In this document: positions 1 through 7,687 of the stretch, piece by piece
How the letters are laid out: each line of letters starts with the position of its first letter
Numbering within the stretch: position 1 is the first letter of the stretch
Source of the DNA: an uncultured Cytophagales bacterium
GTDB lineage: Bacteria > Bacteroidota > Bacteroidia > Cytophagales > Thermonemataceae
Direction of reading: 5' to 3'
DNA length: 64,000 nucleotides
Assembly: GCA_938002655.1 (NCBI GenBank)
Contig: CALLAC010000001.1
Coordinates: 186,001 to 250,000, forward strand
Notes under the pieces: generated by a model
The model's database searches: none
The model's input: the letters and a program-made list of their open reading frames with translations, nothing else
What the model was told of the DNA's origin: nothing
Program-made: the position numbers and the translations under genes

Positions 1-813
1 TTTTTGTGCTTCACGCAAGTTCTTGCATGTAAGATTTTTTTGCATAAGGTCTTGGTCGAGCCCAGTCATGGCAATAGCAATAAACATTCCTGCCAAAAAT
101 TGCTTGATGAAGTGTTGTTTGCTTTCGGCGAAATTGTCCCAAAAAAATATTTTAGATAATGGACTTTGGCTTACGGCAGTAGCTAAATTTTCCAAATTCC
201 AACGTAAATCTTGCTTGATAGCCCCAATGGCGGAAAAAAGAGCCAGCAAGAGAAAAAAAGTTTGAAAAGTATCTGTCCAGACAATGGTTTTAATGCCTCC
301 GCGAAACGTATAAAGCCAAATCAGAGCGATACTGATAGCAGTTGTCAGCCAAAAAGGGAAATCCCATTTGCCAAAGAGGCCAATTTGTAAGGCTTCAACA
401 GCTAAAAATAAACGAAAAGCTGTGCCTATGGTACGTGAAAGTAAGAAAAAAGAAGCTCCTGTTTTGTAGGCATACTTGCCAAAACGTTTTTCTAAATAGG
501 TATAAATGGAAATCAGGTTTAGACGGTAATATAAAGGCATAAGTATAAGAGCAATTACCAAATAACCTGCCACATACCCCAAAACTATCTGAAAATAACT
601 GAACGAACGCACCAGTACTGCCCCAGGAATTGAAATAAACGTAACACCTGAAAGTGAAGCCCCAATCATTCCGAAAGCTACTAAATACCAAGGCGATTGC
701 CTATCGGCATTAAAAAAAGTACTACTTCGAGCATTACGAGAAGTGAAATACGCTATTGTAAGTAAAGAGAGGAAATAGGCTGAAAGAACAGATGCAATCA
801 GTAAGGGTGGCAT
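1..813 (-). CDS. Sodium:solute symporter family protein (3' part cut off by window edge)
   Basis: An open minus-strand frame begins at the ATG at 811-813 and runs 271 codons without a stop to the window edge, so only the N-terminal part is present. It is strongly hydrophobic, with an initial helix, a motif like FNADRQSPWYLVAFGM near residue 34 followed by GASLSGVTFISIPGA, and several further helices. This matches the first helices of the SSS (solute:sodium symporter) family, including the Gly/Ser-rich unwound TM1. The family couples Na+ entry to uptake of sugars, amino acids or other solutes at the inner membrane; the substrate cannot be read here. A possible minus-strand promoter (CAAAAGTA at 826-833, CAAA at 857-860) lies just upstream. 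Confidence 0.85.
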   Translation of the reverse strand, partial: MPPLLIASVLSAYFLSLLTIAYFTSRNARSSTFFNADRQSPWYLVAFGMIGASLSGVTFISIPGAVLVRSFSYFQIVLGYVAGYLVIALILMPLYYRLNLISIYTYLEKRFGKYAYKTGASFFLLSRTIGTAFRLFLAVEALQIGLFGKWDFPFWLTTAISIALIWLYTFRGGIKTIVWTDTFQTFFLLLALFSAIGAIKQDLRWNLENLATAVSQSPLSKIFFWDNFAESKQHFIKQFLAGMFIAIAMTGLDQDLMQKNLTCKNLREAQK

Positions 814-901
814 AAATTTTTTTCGCAAAAGTAAAATAAATTTTAAGAAACTTTTGCAAATTCTATAATTTTAGCAATTTTGCTTTGAAAAGCAAGCGTT
901 T

Positions 902-2077
902 ATGATTTTGGCTGAAAGCAGTCTGAAAAGCGAAAAAGGCTTACAAAACCCTTTCAATCAGGACTATGTGTTGGAGTTTTCGTGCTCGCAGGGGCATTTG
1001 TGGCTTGTAGCCGATGGTGAAGGTGAAAACTTGCGTGGTGTACAAGCCTCGCGTCTTTTGGCAGACACTATTCGCAGTTTTATTGAAGACAACAAAATCT
1101 CCAATAGCCACGATTTGCTTCGGAAAGCAATTATCAGAGCAAATGAAATTTTACACAAGAAAATGCTTTTTGCCGAAGGAGCAATGGTTTTTCAGCAAGG
1201 AAATCAGGTTTTGATAGCTACTTTTGGCAAAAACAAAGCTTTACTGTGGAAGAATAGAAATTTACAAGAAATCCAAAATACCAATCCTGTTTTGGGACAA
1301 CAGGCGGTTATTCAACCCAATATTACGGCTCTACCTATACAGAAAAATACACAAATTTTACTTTTGAGCAAAGGAGCCTTTTTAGGCTTGAATTTTGAAC
1401 TCATCAAAAATATTTTACAAGGTAAACAAAATCTTCAAGAAAAAGTAGAAAATTTGATAAAGGCTTCCTTGCAGTCGCAAAACAAAGAAAATAGCAGTAT
1501 TGCTCTCATTTACTTCCCCCAAGAGCGTTTCTTGCAAATTGTCCGGAGAATTTGGAAACCTATTCAGCCTTTTGCAGTGCCTGTATTATTTTTGGCAATG
1601 GTTGCTACTTTTGTGATTATTACACAAAAAAGCCACCTGCAAGGAGTAGAGCAAGTAGAAAATGAGCAAATTCAGTTTCAGAGGGCAAAAGAAAAGAAAC
1701 GCCGCATGGAAGATAGTCTTGCCCAAGTAGATAAAGCCAAAGATGTAATTATTAAGCACAAAGTACAAAAAGGTGAAACAATTGGCATCATTGCACGCAA
1801 ATACAACTCTACCGTAGAAGCTCTAATTTCTTTGAATAATTTAGACAATAAGGCAAATATTGCCGTAGGACAAGAAATAAAAGTAAACGTAAAAATGATT
1901 TACACACTTTCCAAAGCTCAGACCCTGGAAAGTTTGTACAATGAACGATTCAAACGTTGGGAAAAATTGGGGGTTACCATAGAAAGTATACAGAAAGCAA
2001 ACAAGCCCAAAGAACTCAAAGGGCTTTTGCCACAAGGTACGCAAATTATTATTCCTGCTCTCAACAAAAAAAAGTAG
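902..2077 (+). CDS. Membrane-anchored degenerate PP2C-like protein with C-terminal LysM domain
   Basis: The 391-residue protein has three parts. Residues 1-205 resemble a PP2C (PPM) phosphatase fold: NQD at 19-21 sits where the NED motif is expected, VADG at 36-39 matches the first metal-binding Asp motif, and a strand ending near 204 closes the fold. One membrane helix lies at about 222-241, followed by a charged linker. A LysM domain covers about 285-328 (KVQKGETIGIIARKYN), with a possible second degenerate copy to the end. The second metal Asp of PP2C enzymes is replaced (SKG at 156-158 instead of SDG) and the final DN is SS at 198-199, so it is probably not an active phosphatase. LysM outside and pseudo-phosphatase inside suggests a peptidoglycan-linked scaffold or sensor. 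The PorP/SprF-like gene follows after 19 bases. Confidence 0.72.
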   Translation: MILAESSLKSEKGLQNPFNQDYVLEFSCSQGHLWLVADGEGENLRGVQASRLLADTIRSFIEDNKISNSHDLLRKAIIRANEILHKKMLFAEGAMVFQQGNQVLIATFGKNKALLWKNRNLQEIQNTNPVLGQQAVIQPNITALPIQKNTQILLLSKGAFLGLNFELIKNILQGKQNLQEKVENLIKASLQSQNKENSSIALIYFPQERFLQIVRRIWKPIQPFAVPVLFLAMVATFVIITQKSHLQGVEQVENEQIQFQRAKEKKRRMEDSLAQVDKAKDVIIKHKVQKGETIGIIARKYNSTVEALISLNNLDNKANIAVGQEIKVNVKMIYTLSKAQTLESLYNERFKRWEKLGVTIESIQKANKPKELKGLLPQGTQIIIPALNKKK

Positions 2078-2096
2078 ATAGTTATTTATTTGTTTT

Positions 2097-3044
2097 ATGT
2101 TAGACAGACGAATTTTTATATTTTTCTTGCTTTTTGCTTTTACTCAAAAAAGTAGAGGGCAAGATTTTCGATATAATCTGTATCAGTATAATCCCATAGG
2201 CATGAATCCTGCTTGGGCAGGAATGCAAGAGCAAGCAAGCCTTTCGTACCATAGCCGAAAGCAAAATTTGGCGGTAAGTAGTCATAGAACGCTGATGCTT
2301 TCTGCATTTTATCCTGTAATTCGTAACGAAAGACATTTTGGAACGATGGGCATTAGTCTTTTTCAAGATAGGCAAGGTTTTTTAGGAGAAGTAAATGCAT
2401 TTGAATTGCTTGCCGCTTGTAATATTTCTTTGCTAAAAGCAGAAGAAATTTCGATGGCAATTGGTTTGCAAGGCGGTTCGAGGCAAATTTATGATGAACT
2501 TAAAGGTACAGATTATTTTCCTGCTTGGTCAGGAGGGATAATATTTTATCAGCGTAAAAATTCTTACCAAAATCGTTGGTTTGCGGGAATTTCGCAATCC
2601 AATTGGCTTAGAAATGAACGCTATTTGGAGAATTATCAGTTTTATGGAAAATTACGTACCATCTTGACAGCAGGTTTTGAAATAGCCCAAATCGGAAATT
2701 TGGCAATTATTCCGAATATTAGAAGTATTTTGCAAAGAGACGTAAACTTTACGAATTGGGGTATAAGTGTGCGAAAGAGCTTTTCGGATAATTCGGGAAC
2801 TTGGTTTCGGTATGGTTCATGGGGAGTTTCGGGCTGGTATGTACCTCGACAGGGTTTTGTAGGGGCAATAGATATAGATACACCTGCCCTTACTATGGGG
2901 CTATCTTTGGGTTTTTCTAATAGAGAACACTTTTTGAGTTATGGGAATAGTCAGGAGTTTGTTTTATCTTTGAAAAGAACGGTTGGGAAGAAGCCCAAAG
3001 AAGATAAGCCTTTTATCAGTGATAATGAACCCACACTAGACTAA
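2097..3044 (+). CDS. PorP/SprF family type IX secretion system membrane protein
   Basis: This 315-residue protein has a signal peptide at about residues 1-22. Right after it comes the family hallmark of an aromatic-rich stretch with NPIGMNPAWAGMQEQ, equivalent to the NPAYAG motif of PorP/SprF proteins. The rest is an alternation of beta strands rich in Gly, aromatic and Asn residues, as in an outer-membrane barrel. PorP/SprF proteins work with T9SS-secreted adhesins such as SprB, or anchor them. No giant adhesin gene is adjacent, so the partner is unknown. It lies 19 bases after the LysM gene and is probably co-transcribed with it; a strong hairpin follows the stop. Confidence 0.9.
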   Translation: MLDRRIFIFFLLFAFTQKSRGQDFRYNLYQYNPIGMNPAWAGMQEQASLSYHSRKQNLAVSSHRTLMLSAFYPVIRNERHFGTMGISLFQDRQGFLGEVNAFELLAACNISLLKAEEISMAIGLQGGSRQIYDELKGTDYFPAWSGGIIFYQRKNSYQNRWFAGISQSNWLRNERYLENYQFYGKLRTILTAGFEIAQIGNLAIIPNIRSILQRDVNFTNWGISVRKSFSDNSGTWFRYGSWGVSGWYVPRQGFVGAIDIDTPALTMGLSLGFSNREHFLSYGNSQEFVLSLKRTVGKKPKEDKPFISDNEPTLD

Positions 3045-3047
3045 AAA

Positions 3048-3072
3048 ACAAGGACATTCCAAATGTCCTTGT
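3048..3072. terminator. Bidirectional hairpin between convergent genes
   Basis: A perfect 11-base stem (3048-3058 with 3062-3072) has a three-base loop. It separates the plus-strand PorP/SprF gene (stop at 3044) from the minus-strand acidic protein gene (stop at 3084). An A-run before the stem gives a T-run for minus-strand transcripts. Confidence 0.75.
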
Positions 3073-3083
3073 TGAATATATGG

Positions 3084-3407
3084 TTAAAATTCGTCTTCGT
3101 CTTCATCTTCATAATCGTAATCATCCTCTTCAAAGTCTTCTTCATCGTCCCAGTTTTGGTCTTCGTCGTCAAAGGCTTCTTCATCGTCATAATCATCATC
3201 AAAGTTGTCGTAATCTTCATCGCGAAGCTCTTCTAGGTCTTCATCGTCATAGTCGTCTTCATATTCATCGTCATAGTCGTCTTCGTATTCATCGTCATAG
3301 TCGTCTTCGTAATAGTCATCTTCATTGGCTAAAAAAATTTGGTAGTCAATGAATTGTGGATATGACCAAGATAACAATTCAAGGGGAGTTTGTTGTAGTA
3401 GTAACAT
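3084..3407 (-). CDS. Extremely acidic low-complexity protein with octapeptide repeats
   Basis: The 107-residue protein has an ordinary hydrophobic N-terminus (residues 1-28, including ELLSWSYPQFIDYQIF). After that it is almost entirely Asp, Glu and Tyr. I count 58 acidic residues against one Arg and no Lys. Three perfect-length copies of an eight-residue unit of the form EDDYDDEY lie in the middle. A two-box Bacteroidota promoter ends about 20 bases before the ATG and a hairpin follows the stop, so this looks like a genuine, separately transcribed gene rather than a shadow. I do not recognise the family. Possible roles are cation or basic-protein binding, or DNA mimicry; none is supported beyond charge. 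The antisense His/Arg-rich frame is a by-product of the Asp codons. Confidence 0.7.
   Translation of the reverse strand: MLLLQQTPLELLSWSYPQFIDYQIFLANEDDYYEDDYDDEYEDDYDDEYEDDYDDEDLEELRDEDYDNFDDDYDDEEAFDDEDQNWDDEEDFEEDDYDYEDEDEDEF
3241..3312. repeat. Three tandem 24-base units inside the acidic protein gene
   Basis: Units at 3241-3264, 3265-3288 and 3289-3312 differ from each other at only one or two bases. They encode the eight-residue acidic repeat, so copy-number change by slippage would keep frame. Confidence 0.9.
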
Positions 3408-3427
3408 AACTTATTTGTTTTTCTGCT

Positions 3428-3456
3428 CAAATATAGCAAAAAGATTAAATTCCAAA
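3428..3456 (-). promoter_or_regulatory. Promoter of the acidic protein gene
   Basis: Reading the minus strand, TTTG (3453-3456) is followed after 17 bases by TATATTTG (3428-3435), matching the Bacteroidota -33/-7 form TTTG...TAnnTTTG. The start codon at 3407 lies about 20 bases further on. Confidence 0.65.
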
Positions 3457-3536
3457 TAAAATTGCAATTTTTTTTTCAAAAAACTTTTTCTCAAAAGATT
3501 TACTCAAAAGATTTTTAGAAAAATGCTTTTTTCTCG

Positions 3537-3544
3537 TAACTTTG
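3537..3544 (+). promoter_or_regulatory. Probable -7 box upstream of yidC
   Basis: TAACTTTG fits the -7 form TAnnTTTG. No clear -33 TTTG is seen at the right distance. It would give yidC a leader of roughly 120 bases. Confidence 0.45.
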
Positions 3545-3670
3545 CGAGCCATTTGATGGCAAGATGAAATAATTGTCAAAATTAACAAAAATCAGTTTTT
3601 GAAAGAGAAACATTTACAGGAAAACAAAAACCAATTAGTATAGTTTACTAAACATATCAAAAAAGTTATT

Positions 3671-5473
3671 ATGGATAGAAACCAAGCCATTGGGATGATA
3701 CTAATTTCGGTGATGGTGTTTGTATATTTTTTCTTTATAGCCTCACCGCCCATCGAAAATCCTAAAAAAAATCAGCAAGAAACTAAAAAAGACACTTCGC
3801 AGAGCAAGTTTTTTCAGAAAACACCTCAAAATGCTGTTGTTTTAGATAGTGCTTTTTTGCGGGGTAAAGCTGAAAAGGTAGTTTTGGAAAACAAGGTTCT
3901 CAAAATTATTTTTAGCTCGCAAGGTGGTAAAATTCAGCAAGTTTTGCTAAAAAAATATAAAACTTACGATCAAAAGCCGCTCTATCTGCTTGATGAAACT
4001 TTTTCGCAAATGAGTTACTTTGTGCCTACGCAGGCAGGTAAGGTGGATTTGTATCAAATTTTTTACGAAGTAGAGCAGAAAGAAAAATCTATTATTTTTA
4101 GAGCAAAAGCAGATGAGAAAACCATTGAGCAGACTTACCGATTAGCAGGAGAAGAGAGCTATCAAGTAGATTACAGTGTAAAAATAAATGGAATAACTTT
4201 AAGTAAAGAAAATGCTCAATTGGAATGGTCGGCTAATATGCCTCTTACAGAAAAAGATGCCGTACCAAGCCGTATTAAATCTACAATTAGCTATTACGAA
4301 ATAAATGACGGGTACGATTATCTCTCGGAAAGCAATAGCTTGCAAGATAAAATCATAGATAAACCTTTGCGTTGGGTAGCTTTCAAGCAACAATTCTTCA
4401 TTGCTTCTATTTGGGCAACGCAAGAAAATCAGTTTAGCAAAGCACATTTGGTGAGCTATGCCGATGAAAATAATCCGCAGATTGTAAAAAGTTATAAAGC
4501 AGTATTAGAGGTGCCCACCGAAAAATTGCAAAATGGAAAAGCTACTTTTCAATTCTATTTAGGACCCAACCAGTACAGTATCCTGAAAAATTTGGATTAT
4601 GATTTTAGCCGAAATGTAGGTTTAGGTTGGGGCATTTTTGGTTGGGTGAATAAGTTTTTGATTATTCCTATCATCAATTTTTTAGAAAGTTTTATTGATA
4701 GCTATGGATTGCTGATAATAGTGCTAGGAATTATTATTCGGCTTATTCTTTTCCCACTGAATTATAAGTCTTACATTGGAATGGCAAAGATGCGAGTGCT
4801 CAAGCCCGAATTGGACGAAATCAAAGCTCGCAATGAAGGTGATATGAAAAAAATTCAGCTTGAGCAAATGGAACTCTACAAGCAAGTGGGTATCAATCCA
4901 TTAGCAGGCTGTATTCCGATGCTTTTGCAAATGCCCATTGTAATAGCAGTATTTACCTACTTCCCCAATGCCATAGAGCTACGTCAGGAGGCTTTTTTAT
5001 GGGCAGAAGACCTTTCTACATATGATTCTATTCTTACTTTACCATTTCATATTCCTTTTTATGGCAATCATGTCAGCCTTTTTACTATTCTGATGACGGC
5101 TTCTACCATTTTGTATACCTACTATGCTAATCAAACCTCGTCAGTTGAAGGACCGATGAAAATGGCAGGCTACATCATGCCGCTTGTATTCATGTTTATG
5201 CTGAATTCTTATCCTGCGGGTTTGAGTTATTACTATTTGGTAACTAACTTGCTTTCTGTTTTGCAACAAATTGGTATCAAAAAACTAGTAAATGAAGATA
5301 AAATCAAGGCAATTTTGGAGGCAAACCGTTTGAAAAACAAAGACAAGAAAAAATCTGGCTTTCAACTTCGTCTAGAAGAGGCTATGAAAAAACAACAAGA
5401 ACGCCTAGAAGAAAAAAGAAAAGCTCTTGAACAAAAACGTCTACAAAGTTCTGTAAAAAAACGTAAAAAATAA
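3671..5473 (+). CDS. yidC: Membrane protein insertase YidC
   Basis: YidC inserts and folds inner-membrane proteins, alone or with SecYEG. The 600-residue length fits the Gram-negative form. An N-terminal helix (about 7-26, MILISVMVFVYFFFIA) is followed by a large periplasmic beta domain to about residue 315. The conserved insertase core comes next, starting near FLIIPIINFLESFIDSYGLLIIVLGIIIR (given in part), with the cytoplasmic charged hairpin, GINPLAGCIPMLLQMPIVIAVF in part, and the last helices around GLSYYYLVTNLLSVLQQ. The C-terminus is a long Lys-rich tail typical of ribosome binding. A strong palindrome follows the stop. Confidence 0.97.
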   Translation: MDRNQAIGMILISVMVFVYFFFIASPPIENPKKNQQETKKDTSQSKFFQKTPQNAVVLDSAFLRGKAEKVVLENKVLKIIFSSQGGKIQQVLLKKYKTYDQKPLYLLDETFSQMSYFVPTQAGKVDLYQIFYEVEQKEKSIIFRAKADEKTIEQTYRLAGEESYQVDYSVKINGITLSKENAQLEWSANMPLTEKDAVPSRIKSTISYYEINDGYDYLSESNSLQDKIIDKPLRWVAFKQQFFIASIWATQENQFSKAHLVSYADENNPQIVKSYKAVLEVPTEKLQNGKATFQFYLGPNQYSILKNLDYDFSRNVGLGWGIFGWVNKFLIIPIINFLESFIDSYGLLIIVLGIIIRLILFPLNYKSYIGMAKMRVLKPELDEIKARNEGDMKKIQLEQMELYKQVGINPLAGCIPMLLQMPIVIAVFTYFPNAIELRQEAFLWAEDLSTYDSILTLPFHIPFYGNHVSLFTILMTASTILYTYYANQTSSVEGPMKMAGYIMPLVFMFMLNSYPAGLSYYYLVTNLLSVLQQIGIKKLVNEDKIKAILEANRLKNKDKKKSGFQLRLEEAMKKQQERLEEKRKALEQKRLQSSVKKRKK

Positions 5474-5479
5474 TTTATA

Positions 5480-5517
5480 CTCAGACCTGATAGGTTTTGA
5501 AACCTATCAGGTCTGAG
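5480..5517. repeat. Nested palindromic element, copy A (also likely terminator of yidC)
   Basis: An 18-base perfect stem (5480-5497 with 5500-5517) has a two-base loop. Each arm contains ACCTGATAGGT, itself nearly palindromic. Closely related sequence occurs at 19580-19612, and variants occur at five other intergenic sites in this window. Confidence 0.85.
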
Positions 5518-5544
5518 GCATTAGCTTTCAGATTATTGCAGATG

Positions 5545-5552
5545 TATTTTTG
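5545..5552 (+). promoter_or_regulatory. Possible -7 box for the M42 peptidase gene
   Basis: TATTTTTG fits TAnnTTTG and lies 33 bases before the start at 5586. A -33 box is not clear. Confidence 0.35.
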
Positions 5553-5585
5553 TAAAAACTAGTTCGAGTATAAATAGAATGTCGT

Positions 5586-6686
5586 ATGGCAAAAAAGAAA
5601 GATGTAAAATCGACCTTGCTCTCTCCGTCCGAGTTTTTGTACAAATATCTTAACAACGCTTCACCTACGGGCTTTGAAGCAAGTGGCCAACAAATTTGGC
5701 TAGCATATGTAAAACCTTTTATTGACGATTATTACATTGATGCCTATGGTAGTGTAGTAGGTATTATCAACCCTGAGGCAGAGTATAAAGTTGTAATAGA
5801 GGCTCATTCAGACGAAATTTCTTGGTTTGTCAATTACATTACTGATAATGGTTACATTTATGTCAGACGCAACGGTGGCTCAGACCCTGTAATAGCTCCT
5901 TCTATGCGTGTGAACATACATGGCGATAAAGGTATAGTGAAAGGAATTTTTGGGTGGCCGGCTATTCATGTTCGGCATGAAAAAGACCGCGACCCCATGC
6001 CTGATATGAAAAATATTTACATTGACATCGGCTGTTCGTCGAAGCAAGAAGTTATAGAAAAGGGGGTTAATGTAGGTTCGGTAATTACCTTTGCCGACGA
6101 AATGTTTGAATTAAATGACCGCTACTACGTAGGCAGAGGTCTGGATAATCGTATCGGCGGATATATCATTGCTCAAGTAGTTCGCTTACTTGCCGAAAAT
6201 AAAAAGAAACTACCTTTTGGATTGTACGTAGCTAATTGTGTGCAAGAAGAAATTGGTTTGCGAGGTGCAGAGATGGTAGCCAATGCTATCAAGCCGAATG
6301 TAGCCATTGTTACAGATGTTTGCCACGATACACAAGCTCCACTTTACAACAAAATTATAGATGGCGATTTTATAGCAGGTAAAGGACCTGTGCTCACTTT
6401 CGGACCTGCCGTACAATTAAACGTACTAAAAATGCTTTTTGAAGTAGCAGAAAAAAACAAGATTCCTTATCAAAGGGCGGCGGTTTCTCGTTCTACTGGT
6501 ACAGATACCGATTCTTTTGCTTATTCAAATAGTGGCGTACCTTCGGCTCTTATTTCTTTGCCACTCAAATATATGCACACTACCGTAGAAACTGTACACA
6601 AAGAAGATATAGAAAATATCATCAGGTTGATATACGAGTTTTTACTGCAACTTAAAAGCGGCCATGATTTCAAATACTTCAGCTAA
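5586..6686 (+). CDS. M42 family metallopeptidase (aminopeptidase/endoglucanase-like)
   Basis: This 366-residue protein matches cytosolic M42 di-metal aminopeptidases, which trim peptides from the N-terminus and often form large tetrahedral particles. Visible motifs are EAHSDEIS near residue 74 (metal His and the following catalytic Asp), GRGLDNRIGG near 183 (bridging Asp), VQEEIGLRGAEM near 220 (catalytic Glu pair), VTDVCHD near 244 (metal Asp), and a late MHTTVETVHKED that supplies the last metal His. All catalytic positions appear intact. The start at 5586 gives a Lys-rich N-terminus without a signal peptide. The polyprenyl synthase gene follows after 23 bases and may be co-transcribed. Confidence 0.9.
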   Translation: MAKKKDVKSTLLSPSEFLYKYLNNASPTGFEASGQQIWLAYVKPFIDDYYIDAYGSVVGIINPEAEYKVVIEAHSDEISWFVNYITDNGYIYVRRNGGSDPVIAPSMRVNIHGDKGIVKGIFGWPAIHVRHEKDRDPMPDMKNIYIDIGCSSKQEVIEKGVNVGSVITFADEMFELNDRYYVGRGLDNRIGGYIIAQVVRLLAENKKKLPFGLYVANCVQEEIGLRGAEMVANAIKPNVAIVTDVCHDTQAPLYNKIIDGDFIAGKGPVLTFGPAVQLNVLKMLFEVAEKNKIPYQRAAVSRSTGTDTDSFAYSNSGVPSALISLPLKYMHTTVETVHKEDIENIIRLIYEFLLQLKSGHDFKYFS

Positions 6687-6709
6687 AATAACTTCCTTCG
6701 AGTTTTTTG

Positions 6710-7687
6710 ATGCCAATACGTATTGAAGAAATACAAGCACCTATCCAAAACGAAATGATGCTCTTTGAGCAGAAGTTTCGTTCTTTTATGCAAAGCAAAG
6801 TATTTTTGCTCGATGCTATCACGCATTATATCGTAAAACGCAAAGGAAAGCAAATACGTCCGATGTTTGTCTTTCTGGTAGCGGGAGCTTGCGGAGCAAT
6901 TAACGAAAAAACCTATCGAGGAGCCGCTCTCATAGAGCTCTTGCACACAGCTACTCTTGTACACGATGATGTCGTTGATGATTCTATGTACCGAAGAGGC
7001 TTCTTTTCTATCAATGCTCTTTGGAAAAATAAAATTGCTGTGCTGGTAGGTGATTATCTGCTTTCAAGGGGCTTACTGCTTTCTGTGGATAATCAAGATT
7101 TTGATTTATTACAAATTGTTTCTACAGCAGTACGCGAAATGAGCGAAGGAGAGCTCCTGCAAATTGCCAAAGCACGCAAGTTAGATATTACCGAAGAAGT
7201 TTATTTTGAGGTTATTCGGCAGAAAACGGCTTCTTTGATAGCTTCTTGTTGTGCCGTAGGGGCTTGCTCGGCAGGGGTAAGCTCCGAAATACAAGAAAAA
7301 GCTAAACTTTTTGGTGAAAAAGTAGGCATTGCCTTTCAAATTAAAGATGATTTGTTTGACTATGGCGATGCTGAAATCGGAAAACCCGTAGGTATTGATA
7401 TTAAAGAGAAAAAAATGACTTTGCCCTTGATTTATGCTCTTTCAAAAGCCTCTTGGCTTGAAAAGCGAGAAATTATTTTTCTTATCAAAAATGCAAGCTA
7501 CAAAAATAGCACTGTACGAAGAGTTGTTGATTTCGTAAAACGCAAAGGAGGCATTGAATATGCCCAAGAAAAAATGCAAAAATACTATCAAGAATCTATT
7601 ATGCTATTGAATAGCTTTTTGCCTCAAAATGAGTATAGCCTAGCCTTGCAAAAACTCTTGCAATTTACAATTGAACGCACCCGCTAA
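6710..7687 (+). CDS. Polyprenyl diphosphate synthase
   Basis: The 325-residue protein is an all-helical trans-isoprenyl diphosphate synthase. It adds isopentenyl diphosphate to an allylic primer to make the side chain of quinones (menaquinone in this phylum). The first Asp-rich motif is HDDVVDD at about residues 85-91 and the second is FQIKDDLFDYGD near 210, both intact. KGKQIRP at 45-51 provides diphosphate contacts. I use the ATG at 6710 rather than the TTG three bases upstream. Product length depends on residues before the first motif and is not settled here. The gene overlaps the convergent OmpA-family gene by four bases. Confidence 0.92.
   Translation: MPIRIEEIQAPIQNEMMLFEQKFRSFMQSKVFLLDAITHYIVKRKGKQIRPMFVFLVAGACGAINEKTYRGAALIELLHTATLVHDDVVDDSMYRRGFFSINALWKNKIAVLVGDYLLSRGLLLSVDNQDFDLLQIVSTAVREMSEGELLQIAKARKLDITEEVYFEVIRQKTASLIASCCAVGACSAGVSSEIQEKAKLFGEKVGIAFQIKDDLFDYGDAEIGKPVGIDIKEKKMTLPLIYALSKASWLEKREIIFLIKNASYKNSTVRRVVDFVKRKGGIEYAQEKMQKYYQESIMLLNSFLPQNEYSLALQKLLQFTIERTR

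Noticed and set aside
3080-3352. Plus-strand frame rich in His, Arg, Leu and Ser
   Set aside because: It is antisense to the acidic protein gene; its composition is the mirror of GAT/GAA/GAC codons, and it has no promoter or ribosome site of its own.
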